Source: Anastrepha obliqua (lineage: Eukaryota; Arthropoda; Insecta; Diptera; Tephritidae). Taken from it: a stretch of 64,000 bases of DNA. The stretch lies in NCBI RefSeq assembly GCF_027943255.1, contig NC_072894.1, positions 60,763,601 through 60,827,600 of the forward strand. The letters run 5' to 3'. Below the pieces are notes generated by a model that saw nothing but the letters and a program-made list of their open reading frames with translations, had not been told where the DNA came from and did not search any database. Position 1 is the stretch's first letter, and each line of letters opens with the position of its first letter. A program made the translations under genes and the position numbers. This document shows, piece after piece, positions 54,501 to 64,000 of this stretch.

Positions 54501-57079
54501 TGCTCATGTTGTGATCGTTTTTTAGTTTTTGCACTTTCAAAATGAACAAATAAATCACAATTATGGCTATGGCACCATTCACAGATGACGGTGAATATCG
54601 TAGGGGTTAAGGCCAGGATTATGACGTTATGGTATGGCCCCTCTAATTTTACCTTTAGTGAATCGTTACAGTGTGCGCACTCCTATACAATTTTCATTCT
54701 GATTAAAAGTTCGCTTAAAAGCTCTTTGAAATTCACAAAATCATCGCAAACAAATTTATTGAAATTTATACAAGACTACGTCTGTTTAGTTAACTTGTGC
54801 TTTTAATACTTACAAAAAACCTCGTTCAAAATAATCCCACCCTCTCATTATACATCATCCTAGACAGTCCTTGCGTTAGAATCATTGCTTCTGTTTGTAT
54901 GTAGTATGCATTTTTGAATACTTTTTACAAACATTTTTTTAAATACTATTTTTTACGGAGTTTCAAATATTTTCAAATTGGCATTTGAAAAGTAGTTGGT
55001 ATCGAAACTGAAATTAATATCTCTTTAATTTCTCTACAACTGCAGACAAAAATTCTTGCACATTATACACAAATACATCTAATAACGTTAATGAGTAAAC
55101 ATGCCCCTGCATCTAGATGTAGTTTGTACTTTAATTCCCTAGGAAAGAAAAAAATCAACTTCACTTCCGGATTAAAACCACCCCCCACACTTTTGCTTCG
55201 TTTACTTAATTTTTTTATGGAAAAATCTCCCTATTTTCACTGCACTCCCGCTGTGATTACAATAGTATTTCTAGGGTAAACTAACAAAGAAAAACTGAAA
55301 TAGTATAAAAAAAACGCTATAAAATAAAAAATGCATCTGCATTTTTGATTCGACCCTTAAAAATGGAAAAAAGTCAGCCGAAAATGCAGGCCACCATATG
55401 ACCACACTACTGGCAACTTTTAAATAGTTAAGCCACGCGTTCACCGAGCGCTAGATGCTACATGCATATTTACATACACACACACATATTTACCTACTTA
55501 GGCATATGTGAAATAAAAAACGGCACGGTCAAATGGCTCCATTCAAATTGCACGCGTGTGCAGGACATAAGCGTTTGTGTATTTATCATTAGGAAAGTAT
55601 CAGCAACATTTGCCACAAATAAAAAAACACGCACACATACTCTTTAATACTTATGCATATATACATGCATGCAGTAATAAATGCTGGAAAATATTATATA
55701 ATACAAGGCAGCTGTTTTGTTGATTTTTTAAAGCACCAGTAATGAACAAAGGCAGAAACTCGAAATAATTAACGTCGTAAATTCATATATACGTACATAC
55801 GAGTACATACCTAGGACCTTGCTCATAATGCTTACATGCCTTTAAAAATTTATATGTAATTTATGTTAACAAAGGCTCTGATTACCGGCCATTCTTAAAT
55901 TTGACACATACAACTAAAATGCGTGAAACACGTTGAAAATTGTGAGAAATAATTCCATGAAAATATTCACTGTTTAATTCCATTTGTTTGCCTAGATGAT
56001 TTTTAAAGCCACTGTTATCAAACTAATAAGACTAACACAACAAAATATTCTGAGTGCGTTTATAATAAAATAAGTCAAGCTTTCCAATGAAAATATCAGA
56101 TGCCATCTGAAAATACTAGAAGTGCTCAAGGCCAGAAATATAAATAGCAGCCCTCTTACCGAGCCGTTCACTTAACAGCACAAACTTTAAATGAATATTT
56201 CCCTTAAGTATTTTGATAAGAGCGACCTCAAAATTTATTAGGGGTTTATCACTTTTTCTTATGCCAGAAGTTGCAAAACGTCGAATAATTCTAGTATTAC
56301 CAAAATATTCGTAAAATAATATGGCGAGTGAAGATGAAATGTGGAAAATAAATAAATAGTAATAAATTTGTTGGACGTGAAATGGGAAAAGGAGTTCCTT
56401 AAGGGAGACACTAAAAATAAGCTGGGAAATGAAAAGTTAAAAGATTAGAAATAGAGACACAAACTCATCAAAATGTAAAAGAAGCTGAAACAAAAAGAAA
56501 ATTACTTTAACGATTCCAAAACACGTAAAAAATTACATCTGTTCGCGTCAGGTGACACATTAAATGTTAAATATCTTCCCAACCGTATTTTTTTGAAGAA
56601 CATATTTTAAAATTGATTTTAAAGTCCCAAAATCTACATTTATTTAATAATAAAGTTATTGCCATGAATATAATTAGTTGCAAGCTCAAGCAGAAAAATG
56701 TTTCTATTTCCCGAAAATTGGCAATTTTTCAAATTTCAGGACACTTTTGGCACGGGCAGCATAGTTCGATTGAACTAAAACTTAAACAATGCCATATTTC
56801 TAGAAATGAGTACTTACAAAAATTTAAAACCGATTGTATTATATAAAATCCCCTTAGTACTCATCTTGATATCCAACTCATTATTTTACATTTCGTATTT
56901 CTTCCTACATAAGAAAATTTGCTCTTGGCACGGAATTTGTTAAAAAAAAAATGTTGAGTCCTCAGTAATAATTTTTGTTTTAAACGAAATACTAAGTGTG
57001 AGTATTTGAGTATTTGTGGATAACAAACGGCGACTAATTTGCGATCATGTTAGCCACTTTATGCTGCTGTTGAAGGGCA
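54501..57079. other. Non-coding stretch
   Basis: No gene recognised. TACATACACACACACATATT repeats near 55470-55490 and 55790-55810. Short frames lack family resemblance. Confidence 0.4.
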
Positions 57080-58640
57080 TAACATTTCGATATAAGGCCT
57101 CCTATATCAGCAGGCTTAGGAAAGAAGTGAGAGCTAAGGTGCTTGAATCTTAGTTCCGCGAGAGCGGTACAACTAAGGAGCAGGTGCTGAGATAATTCCA
57201 CCTCATCCTCCTTACCAGCTGACGCAAAAAGGACTCGAAGTAATTACGAGTTTCACGGCGTGTATACCACGCGGATAGTGCCCATCCTCAGAATATCCCT
57301 CTAACGCGTCCGATTTACACGTGGCCAGAAGGATTGCACGACCTTACAAGTTTGTGTACTTGCCCAGCGCTCGTTAAGTCGTCGCGAAGCTCATCATTCC
57401 AGGAGTAGAGCGCAGGTAGTCAAGGGGCTTCTGATCCGCTCCTTTTGCGGGGACACTACCTCGCTGGTTTCTTGTCGGGCCAGCTCATCCGCTTCGCAGT
57501 TTCCCGCAATGTCACTATGGCCAAGTACCTAGATTAGAATCATTTGATAGAATTCGGATGCAATCGGTGGGACCAGGCATGCGCTGGTCAGTTTCGAAAG
57601 CACCACAATTGAGCCCAGGGCCCTAATTGCGGCTTGACTATCGGAATAAATATTTACCTTCTTAACAGTTTTACGCAAGTAAGGAGGCAGGCAGCTGCTC
57701 CTTTGCTTGTAACCGACTGCAGTGATCAGGTACCCTGAATTTGATTCTGATGGGGAGCTCTTTGCAGAATACTCCTCCTCCAACCCTTCCGTCCAACTTT
57801 GAGCCATCCGTGAACAGAAGCTCTGTTCCCAAGTATTGCACCCAGTTCACTCCTCAATTGATGGAATGTGGGTGGAGAAAGTACCGCTTGTACTAAGCGA
57901 GGTTACACCCTGATCCGTTGGCAGGGGGATGAACCCAAAGTTTCTACTGATACTTGCGGTAAGTGAAGCAGTATGCGGTGCGTGCGGGCTGTTTTGCCCG
58001 CGATGTTTACAGGTACCACATTTAACATTACATTAAGCGCTAGCGTTGGGGTAGTTCGAAGCGCCCCACTGATTCCAATGAGTGTAAACCTTTGAACTCT
58101 CTCCAGCTTCTTTAGCGATGTCATTCTCTCCAGTGAGTTCCACCAGACAATGACTTCATATAACAAAAATAACTTTGTAATGGTATTATAGAGTCAAAAT
58201 ACACCTCTGGGCGAGAGGCCCCATCTTCTGCCAAAGACGCCTTTGCATCTGGCCTCAATGTTAAGCTTCCACATTAACTTACTGTCAAGGATTAGGTCTA
58301 GGTACTTCGCCTTGCTAAAAAGCACCAACGGAGCGCCCCCTATTGAGGGGAGTTGAGCTCTGGGTATTTTATATTTCCTTGTAAATAGGACGAGCTCCAT
58401 CTTAATAGGATTCACCGATAAGCTGCAACGCCCATCGAACAATTATGTTCAGATATCCCTGCATCAAATCGTACAGGGTATCTACAAACTTTCGTCTAAC
58501 AGTTAGTTCCACGTCCCCCGGTGGTCATTCACCCTGCAGCTCCTTCTCACCAGCTCCTCCAGAAAATTGTTGATAACAATAACCCAGAGAAATGGTGAGA
58601 GAACACCACTTCGGAGTGCCCCTACTCATCTGCCGGCGGA
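57080..58640 (-). pseudogene. Older RNase H-encoding LINE relic
   Basis: Same domain order as the 52.75-54.5 kb LINE but a diverged sequence with many frameshifts. From 58620 on the minus strand: a degraded PQG block (GTPKWCSL), VIVINNFLEELVRRSCRV-like text and RKFVDTLYDLMQGYLNI. Then CSLSVNPIKMELVLFTRKYK (frame 58442-58194), LDSKLMWKLNIEARCKGVFG, KLERVQRFTLIGISGALRTT (frame 58166-57903), and RNase H text VNIYSDSQAAIRALGSIVVL (frame 57807-57529). After another shift, GHSDIAGNCEADELARQETS (near 57520-57460). Past 57450 the C-terminal part is barely readable. No clear 3' tail. Confidence 0.85.
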
Positions 58641-60587
58641 GAGAGACGCCGCCCTACTCTGCCACGACTGTTCTGTCGCTACGAACTGTTGTTGCTTTCT
58701 AGTGAGCAGAGATGTGGTGAATCAAAATCGGCAAATGTAAAACTAAAAGTCACTACCAACCGCATCGATAGACTAATTCTAACTCCCTAGCATAATTCAT
58801 AATGTTTCCGTTGGCTTCTAGCACAACTAATCTTTGCTTGATGAAAAGGTTGCCGCTTTTGCCTAATTTAAACTTTCACCACAACTCCGACAGGATTTTC
58901 TTATTTTCCACACAAACACCCAAAATTCAACCTGAATTTTTTGTGACATTAAATAGTTTTTGTATATAAATGTTGTACAATTTATGCAAAAAACTTGTGT
59001 ATAGGCGTCATCAACCGGCCCACGATCCAGCTCGAAAAATACCAAAAATATAATAATACCGCCTCTAACTACTAGTAAAACAATAGAACCAGAGGGCAAT
59101 GTCCGCCACATTTAGTGTGGCTGTTTATAGCATCTTTGGTTTCATACTCGCTTCTTTTGCACTAAAATTGCTTTAGCCCAGTTAATTTTACTTGCCGTAC
59201 TCTTTCTCCCCCTGCTGGCGCTGATTGCATGAGCAGCCTTTGCATTTGGGAAACTGAGAAAATGAAAGTAAAGGCCAGCCGACGGCGTAGTAATTATTTG
59301 TCACGTGTCGCACGCACCACGGCCATCACTACAAACAAACATACATGCACACTTGCGTATTTATGTGTATACGAATGTATACGTATAGTCGGCGAGGCAT
59401 GCAAATTTTTGCTATCAATACACGCAGCCAATCGCTTCGCCACAATCGCCAGTATTGAATGAAATGTATGCGAGGGTGTGTGTGTTATGTGATGCGACGT
59501 GGCAGCGTAGACTTCAAGGACATTCGATATTTTATGAAAGCTTCCCAAACGCGTTATACAGCTGCTTTGATTATCGTATCTTGCCGCTCATGCTCTTGCT
59601 ATAATTTTTCTGTTCTGGTTTTTGTTTTTGCGAATATTTTACGTACTTTCACCGTGAAATTGCATAGGCATAGTAGATGTACGTAAACGCTTAGCATGCC
59701 GCCCGGTAGCGATTTTCACCCTTAGCGATGATTTCTGCAACAAATCATAATTCATGTTAGCTATTTATTAAATTGGAAAAACGAAAAAAAATCTGTCTTG
59801 AAAACAACGTCGATATTTTAATTTTGTATCGAATTGTTGGCAATTTATAATAAATTCTCCATTACTCATTGCTACTGTTGGCTGCTGCTGCTGCTTACCG
59901 GTCGCATGCATTGCAGAGCAGGCAATTTTTAGTGCTCTGACAAAGTTTAATCCACATTTTTATTGCCATCATTTGTGTAGGTTTGCATGCAGGATGCACA
60001 TTATGTGCCAGCCATACACACAGCATACACGAAAACCCAATAGCCCGGCAGTCAGGACCCTCCTCATTATTGCACATTTCATTTACATATGCATGCACAT
60101 ATATATATGTGTGTGTGCGGATATGCATCAGAAATGCTCACAGAAATAGGGGTGCAAGCAAGGAAGGAAAAAAAATAAAAATCTAATAAAGGAAAATATT
60201 CAAAGTGCATAGAAAGGAATTTGAATTTGCATGTTTAAAAGTGCAATTTTCCGAACGTCTCCATACCATATCCTATTCCCATTTCGATAATGTCTTTTTT
60301 GCATGCATTTTTGCATAGCGTTTTTGTGAGGAAAAATATGTAAATAAGAAAATCAATGAAAAATGAAAAATGCAATTTAGCAGCAATTGTGCGCGCATGA
60401 GGAAGGTAAGCGGCGGTGTGCATACGAGTATGCGCCACATCCCTTCATCCCATTTTGATAAGTATGCATGCATACTAGGGCGGGCTAATTTTTCTTCTCA
60501 ACCTTTCTAGCATAAAAGTTTAAGAAAAAAGTCCCCTAAACATAGTTCTAAATTTAATTTTGAGATCCTGAATTTAAAAATAATTAC
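58641..60587. other. Non-coding stretch
   Basis: No gene recognised. The frames at 59229-59548 and 59895-60186 are open on both strands and contain translated ATAC/TATG repeats (59340-59390, 60090-60120). Confidence 0.4.
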
Positions 60588-60740
60588 TACAAAATTAATC
60601 ACCCTATTGGTAGATTCAAAATTTGGTAAAAGTTCAAAACAAGTCAAAATAAAGATTTCTATCACTCAAAATCATCTTTTTTTATTTAGTAAAAAAGTTA
60701 TTCAAAAACAAAATTGGATGATTACTTTTGCGCCAATACA
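60588..60740 (-). mobile_element. GGCGCAAAATTAATCA-type MITE, copy D
   Basis: Minus orientation. Left edge ACAAAATTAATCACCCTATT corresponds to the right end of copy B (reverse complement of AATAGGGTGATTAATTTT...). Right edge AATTGGATGATTACTTTTGC then GCC corresponds to the left end (GGCGCAAAAGTAATCATCC). Internal deletion makes it the shortest copy. Confidence 0.65.
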
Positions 60741-60930
60741 CGCACGAAGTGAAAATGAAACCTAATATTTTTTTATGCATTACGAAAACTATTTTTTTTT
60801 TAATACAAACTTGTACGAGGGTATTTTTGATACGATTAATTTATTTTTGATATCTGTTTTTACTTAATGAACCGAAAGATTACGCTACAAAACAAATTAC
60901 TTATAATTTTTTAATATTCGAATAGGGAAA

Positions 60931-61130
60931 ATGAGGCGGCGGATGTAACCGAATTAATTAGTACGTGCACAGCTCATGAAATACCAAAAAATAGAATAGT
61001 TTTTTCTAATAGTGGTATCTGGCAATGGCAAACCTACGAGTGTATTTTTGTCATGAAAAAACTCCTCATAAAAAGCCATTTGCCTTCGAAGGCGACATAA
61101 AACTGTAGGTCCCTTTATTTGTTTATTTTT
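60931..61130 (+). mobile_element. tRNA-derived SINE, copy 5
   Basis: The head GAGGCGGCGGATGTAACCGA keeps a degraded A box (TGTAACCGAATTAATTAGTA); the B box is deleted. Body blocks in order: TTTCTAATAGTGG, CAAACCTACGAGTGTATTTT, AAAACTCCTCATAAAAAGCC, TTTGCCTTCGAAGGCGACAT, AACTGTAGGTCCCT. The copy ends early, before the GGAGGAGGAGC block. Confidence 0.72.
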
Positions 61131-62652
61131 ATCTTCTATATGCAAATCAAACTAAAACTTACACAAAACAATAAAAACAATAAAGTGTTATAAAATTTGA
61201 AAAATTTATTTTTAAAATTTTTTGCGAATTTTGAATTTATTTTTTTACTCGCTTTTTACTTTCAACATAAGGGATTTTTTTCTGTTTTCTATTGTTAGTG
61301 CCATAACCTTTTCTCTATTACTTTATGAATTACCCGTCGAGCAACACAATAATTGAAAATATATTTTTCTGTACCTTGAATATGTGATGATATCTTCGGA
61401 CTTGTAAACGGTGAATCATCATGCTCTGCATACTCCAAAAGATGTTCCTAAGGAATATTTTGTTACTTAGATTTATCATAAGAAATTACATTTAATTTGT
61501 TTTTAGTGTCATCTTTTTTTCTTTTTACAAGAAATCATATCAAAAATGAATTCTTTGAATCAAAACATCGTCAAGTAAATTGAAATGAAGATTATTTCAT
61601 GCTAACTTCGTATTAGTTAAAGATTATCCATTTTAAAATTTGAGGTGCACGAAATTGACTTTAGAGGTATGCTTTGATGGACTGTTTTTCTTAGAATTCC
61701 ATATAGAATCCGAATCCGCTAGAAAGAATATTTAAAAATATTCGTTCCATACAAATTAGCCCACCCTAATGTGTGTACGTCAAGCGAATTTTTACATGAT
61801 GAAGGTAAAAATCCACTCAGCACCCTCATATGTGTAACGAATGCATGCAGAAGAATATTGATTTTGTGCATTGACAGAATTTGCTGAGGAGTAAAGCCAT
61901 TTAAGGAGCAGAGACGACTGTCAACTTTTTGATTCGTTTGCTTTTGTTTTTGTTGTAGAAAGTATTTTTGTTGTTGTTGTATTTTTATAGTACTCCTATT
62001 TATGAATGCTATGCAAATTTTACCGTTACGTCATTATGTTAATAACATTAAATCATGCCATTGACAGTTGTGTAGCGCAGTGGAGGGCGTAAACGTGTTT
62101 GCATGCAGCGATACACAAATACATGCACTCATATACACATAAACAAGTGGTTGAGTGTATGTGGTGGAGAATTGTCATAAAAATGTGAAATTTTTACGAA
62201 TATCACATTTACATTTGAAAACAAAAATTGTTATAAAATTTACGACCCTTGTTACTGTTTGTTAAGCGGAAAAATTTGATGAAAATAGGAAGACTGACAG
62301 AGTGAGACATGCAAGGGCTGTCGAATTTTTCTACAAGCAAGTTTTGCCACAGTAGATGCGGCAGTGCCATTCAAAAAATATGTACACAAGTCTGCATTTA
62401 CAATTCGAAAAAAAAAACAGAATATTTTAGAAATAGCGACACCAAGAGTATATTTTGTAACAAATACTTTTTATTAATCCATATATCTGTAGTAGTCCAA
62501 GAAAAGATTGCTGAGGTCGATTTAAGAAAGAATTGAGTTTTATACACACATACATACAGTCAGCGTCAAAATAAAGTGTACAACTCACATTGATAGGTTT
62601 TGACTATTTAATTATGTATTTTAAAAATTCAATTATTTTTTGTATGAATATA
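61131..62652. other. Non-coding stretch
   Basis: No gene recognised. The frame at 62309-62536 has no family resemblance. TTGTTGTTGTATTTTT-type repeats near 61965. Confidence 0.4.
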
Positions 62653-63840
62653 CGAGGTGTGTTCAAAAAGTATCACGAATTTTGTGTTTTTTCAAAAATT
62701 ATTTTCGTATTCATTAATATCTATATTGTCCCCTTTAAAGTAATCTCCATGAGATATTATGCACTTGTGCCAACGTTTCTTCCAATCTTCGAAGCACTTC
62801 AAAAAATTATGAACACCTCCTTCGATGCCGTCCTTATCTCGTCAATCGTAGCGTAGCGTCGTCCTTTCATGGACCTTTTCAGTGTCGGGAACAAGAAAAA
62901 GTCACAGGGGGCCAGATCTGGGGAATACGGTGGTCGTGGCATCATTAGTGTGTTGTTTTTGGCCAAAAAGTCTAGCATAAGCAACGATGTGTGAGCAGGG
63001 GCGTTATCGTCATGCAAGAGCCAATTTTTGTTCTTCCACAAATCCGGGCATTTCTGGCGGATTGCTACGCGCAAATTACGCATAACTTTCAGATAATATT
63101 CCTTATTGACCGTTTTACCCTGTGGCAAGAACTCATGATGAACAACGCTCCTGAAATCGAAGAAAACGGTAAGCAAAACTTTTACATTCGACCGAACTTG
63201 GCGCACTTTTTTCGATCTTGGTTCGTGCGGCAGCTTCCATTCAGATGATTGATTTCCACGTCATAACCATAAGCCCACGATTTGTTCCCAGTTATGACAC
63301 CCTGGAGTAAATTTGGGTCGTCGAGGACAGAGTCCAACATCTCATTAGCAATGTTCATGCAATGCTGCTTTTGGTCGAAACTGAGCAGTTTTTTGCGGCG
63401 ACCCGTCTCATGCCCAAATCATTGAAAAAAATCGAACGGCACGAACCTATCGATATGTCTAGGTTCTCAGCAACTTCTCTAACGGTGATTCGACGATTGG
63501 CCAATACCATTTTCTTCACTTCATCAATTTTTTCGTCTGTTGTAGAAGTGCTCGGGCGTCCGGCACGCTTTTCGTCATTTACATCTTCTCGGAAGAACTT
63601 AATTTCGTTTTTCACATAAAACTCACAGGTTCTTTGATCCATCTTTTTGAATTGAAGACGAGCCGAAACACGTGCAAGCAAAGCAGCTGTCAACAATTAA
63701 CTGAACATTCAAAATGGCCGAAAACTCGTCGGCATTAGTGAGAGACATGAGTACCAACATATCGCCACAAAAAAATCGAAATTCGAATATACGTAACCTG
63801 CGAAAATTCAAAATTCGCTATACTTTTCGAACGCACCTCG
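62653..63840 (-). mobile_element. mariner (DD34D) element with both ends
   Basis: Ends CGAGGTGTGTTCAAAAAGTA (62653) and the reverse complement of the right end CGAGGTGCGTTCGAAAAGTA (63840) match at 18 of 20, and similarity continues a further ~12 bases. TA flanks both sides (62651-62652, 63841-63842). At 1188 bp it is slightly shorter than a full-length mariner. The mismatched TIRs and broken gene show age. Confidence 0.92.
62730..63645 (-). pseudogene. Broken DD34D mariner transposase, first Asp lost
   Basis: From MDQRTCEFYVKNEIKFFRED (near 63642) the helix-turn-helix part is open (RRITVREVAENLDISIGSCR). A frameshift after VAAKNCSVSTKSS leads to MLDSVLDDPNLLQGVITGNK (near 63330-63270). There the usual VITGDESW motif reads VITGNKSW, so the first catalytic Asp is Asn and the following Glu is Lys. 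After another shift the frame 63206-62799 has LLHDDNAPAHTSLLMLDFLA and RPPYSPDLAPCDFFLFPTLK (second and third Asp, 34 residues apart). One more shift gives the C-terminus KCFEDWKKRWHKCIISHGDY near 62760. Not functional. Confidence 0.9.
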
Positions 63841-64000
63841 TATAGCTCATACTACAGCAAAAGCCATATAAAGAAAAGTCTCGAATTTTATAGAAAATTC
63901 TGAAAAATTCGGCACACTTTCATCAATATCTCAAACTTTTTACTCAGAATTTCTAGAAAAATTTCGGGTGAGCAGTTTTATAGATCATTGAATAGAAATA

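Noticed and set aside
53191..54525. Plus-strand frames of 63-129 codons
   Set aside because: Shadows of the minus-strand LINE coding sequence, which has a complete RNase H domain.

Overview
The window reads as a dipteran nuclear genome, most likely a tephritid fruit fly. It is AT-rich and full of GTATGTATGTACATATG-type simple repeats. Its one large host gene has the poly-Q, poly-A and poly-N runs typical of fly transcription factors. The best-preserved transposon encodes a DD41D transposase of the kind called rosa, first described in Ceratitis. No bacterial features, CRISPR arrays, rRNA or functional tRNA genes were found.

Host content: one convincing gene, a single coding exon of 1557 codons at 36719-41392 (+). 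It encodes a nuclear protein with ten C2H2 zinc fingers, four of them of one repeated type (C-x2-C-NKE-x-C-x-KYF). A splice acceptor lies 11 bases before its ATG, so the 5' UTR comes from an upstream exon; a candidate is suggested near 30.5-31.2 kb. The gene sits in a long AT-rich low-complexity flank that is probably intron and UTR.

Everything else that can be recognised is mobile DNA in different states of decay. From left to right: a mellifera-type mariner with both ends (979-2254); two adjacent mariner relics (10.05-10.65 kb); an RNase H LINE relic (12.6-13.1 kb); a complete DD41D element with an open transposase frame (15049-16365); an irritans-type mariner fragment (16.4-16.7 kb); a DD41D-like relic (18.2-18.5 kb); a 257-bp MITE (19073-19329); a DD37D relic (19.6-20.6 kb); a 711-bp TTAA-flanked element (21706-22416); a 1987-bp element with ~490-bp inverted repeats and a broken ORF (24055-26041); a jockey-type RT relic split by a tRNA-Gly-like SINE (26.46-27.42 kb), abutting an opposite-strand LINE relic that ends in a ~97-bp palindromic duplication (27.43-28.81 kb); a Helitron helicase relic (31.44-31.93 kb); a LINE relic split by a SINE (35.49-36.24 kb); another DD41D-like relic (42.16-42.86 kb); LINE relics at 49.0, 50.8-51.9 (carrying a clean 313-bp TTAA MITE), 52.75-54.5 and 57.1-58.6 kb; and a mariner with both ends at 62653-63840.

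Two short families recur: a tRNA-derived SINE (six copies) and a MITE with ends like GGCGCAAAATTAATCA (four copies). The nesting gives a relative history: LINEs first, then SINE and TTAA-MITE insertions into them. Only the DD41D element keeps an open reading frame with all catalytic residues.
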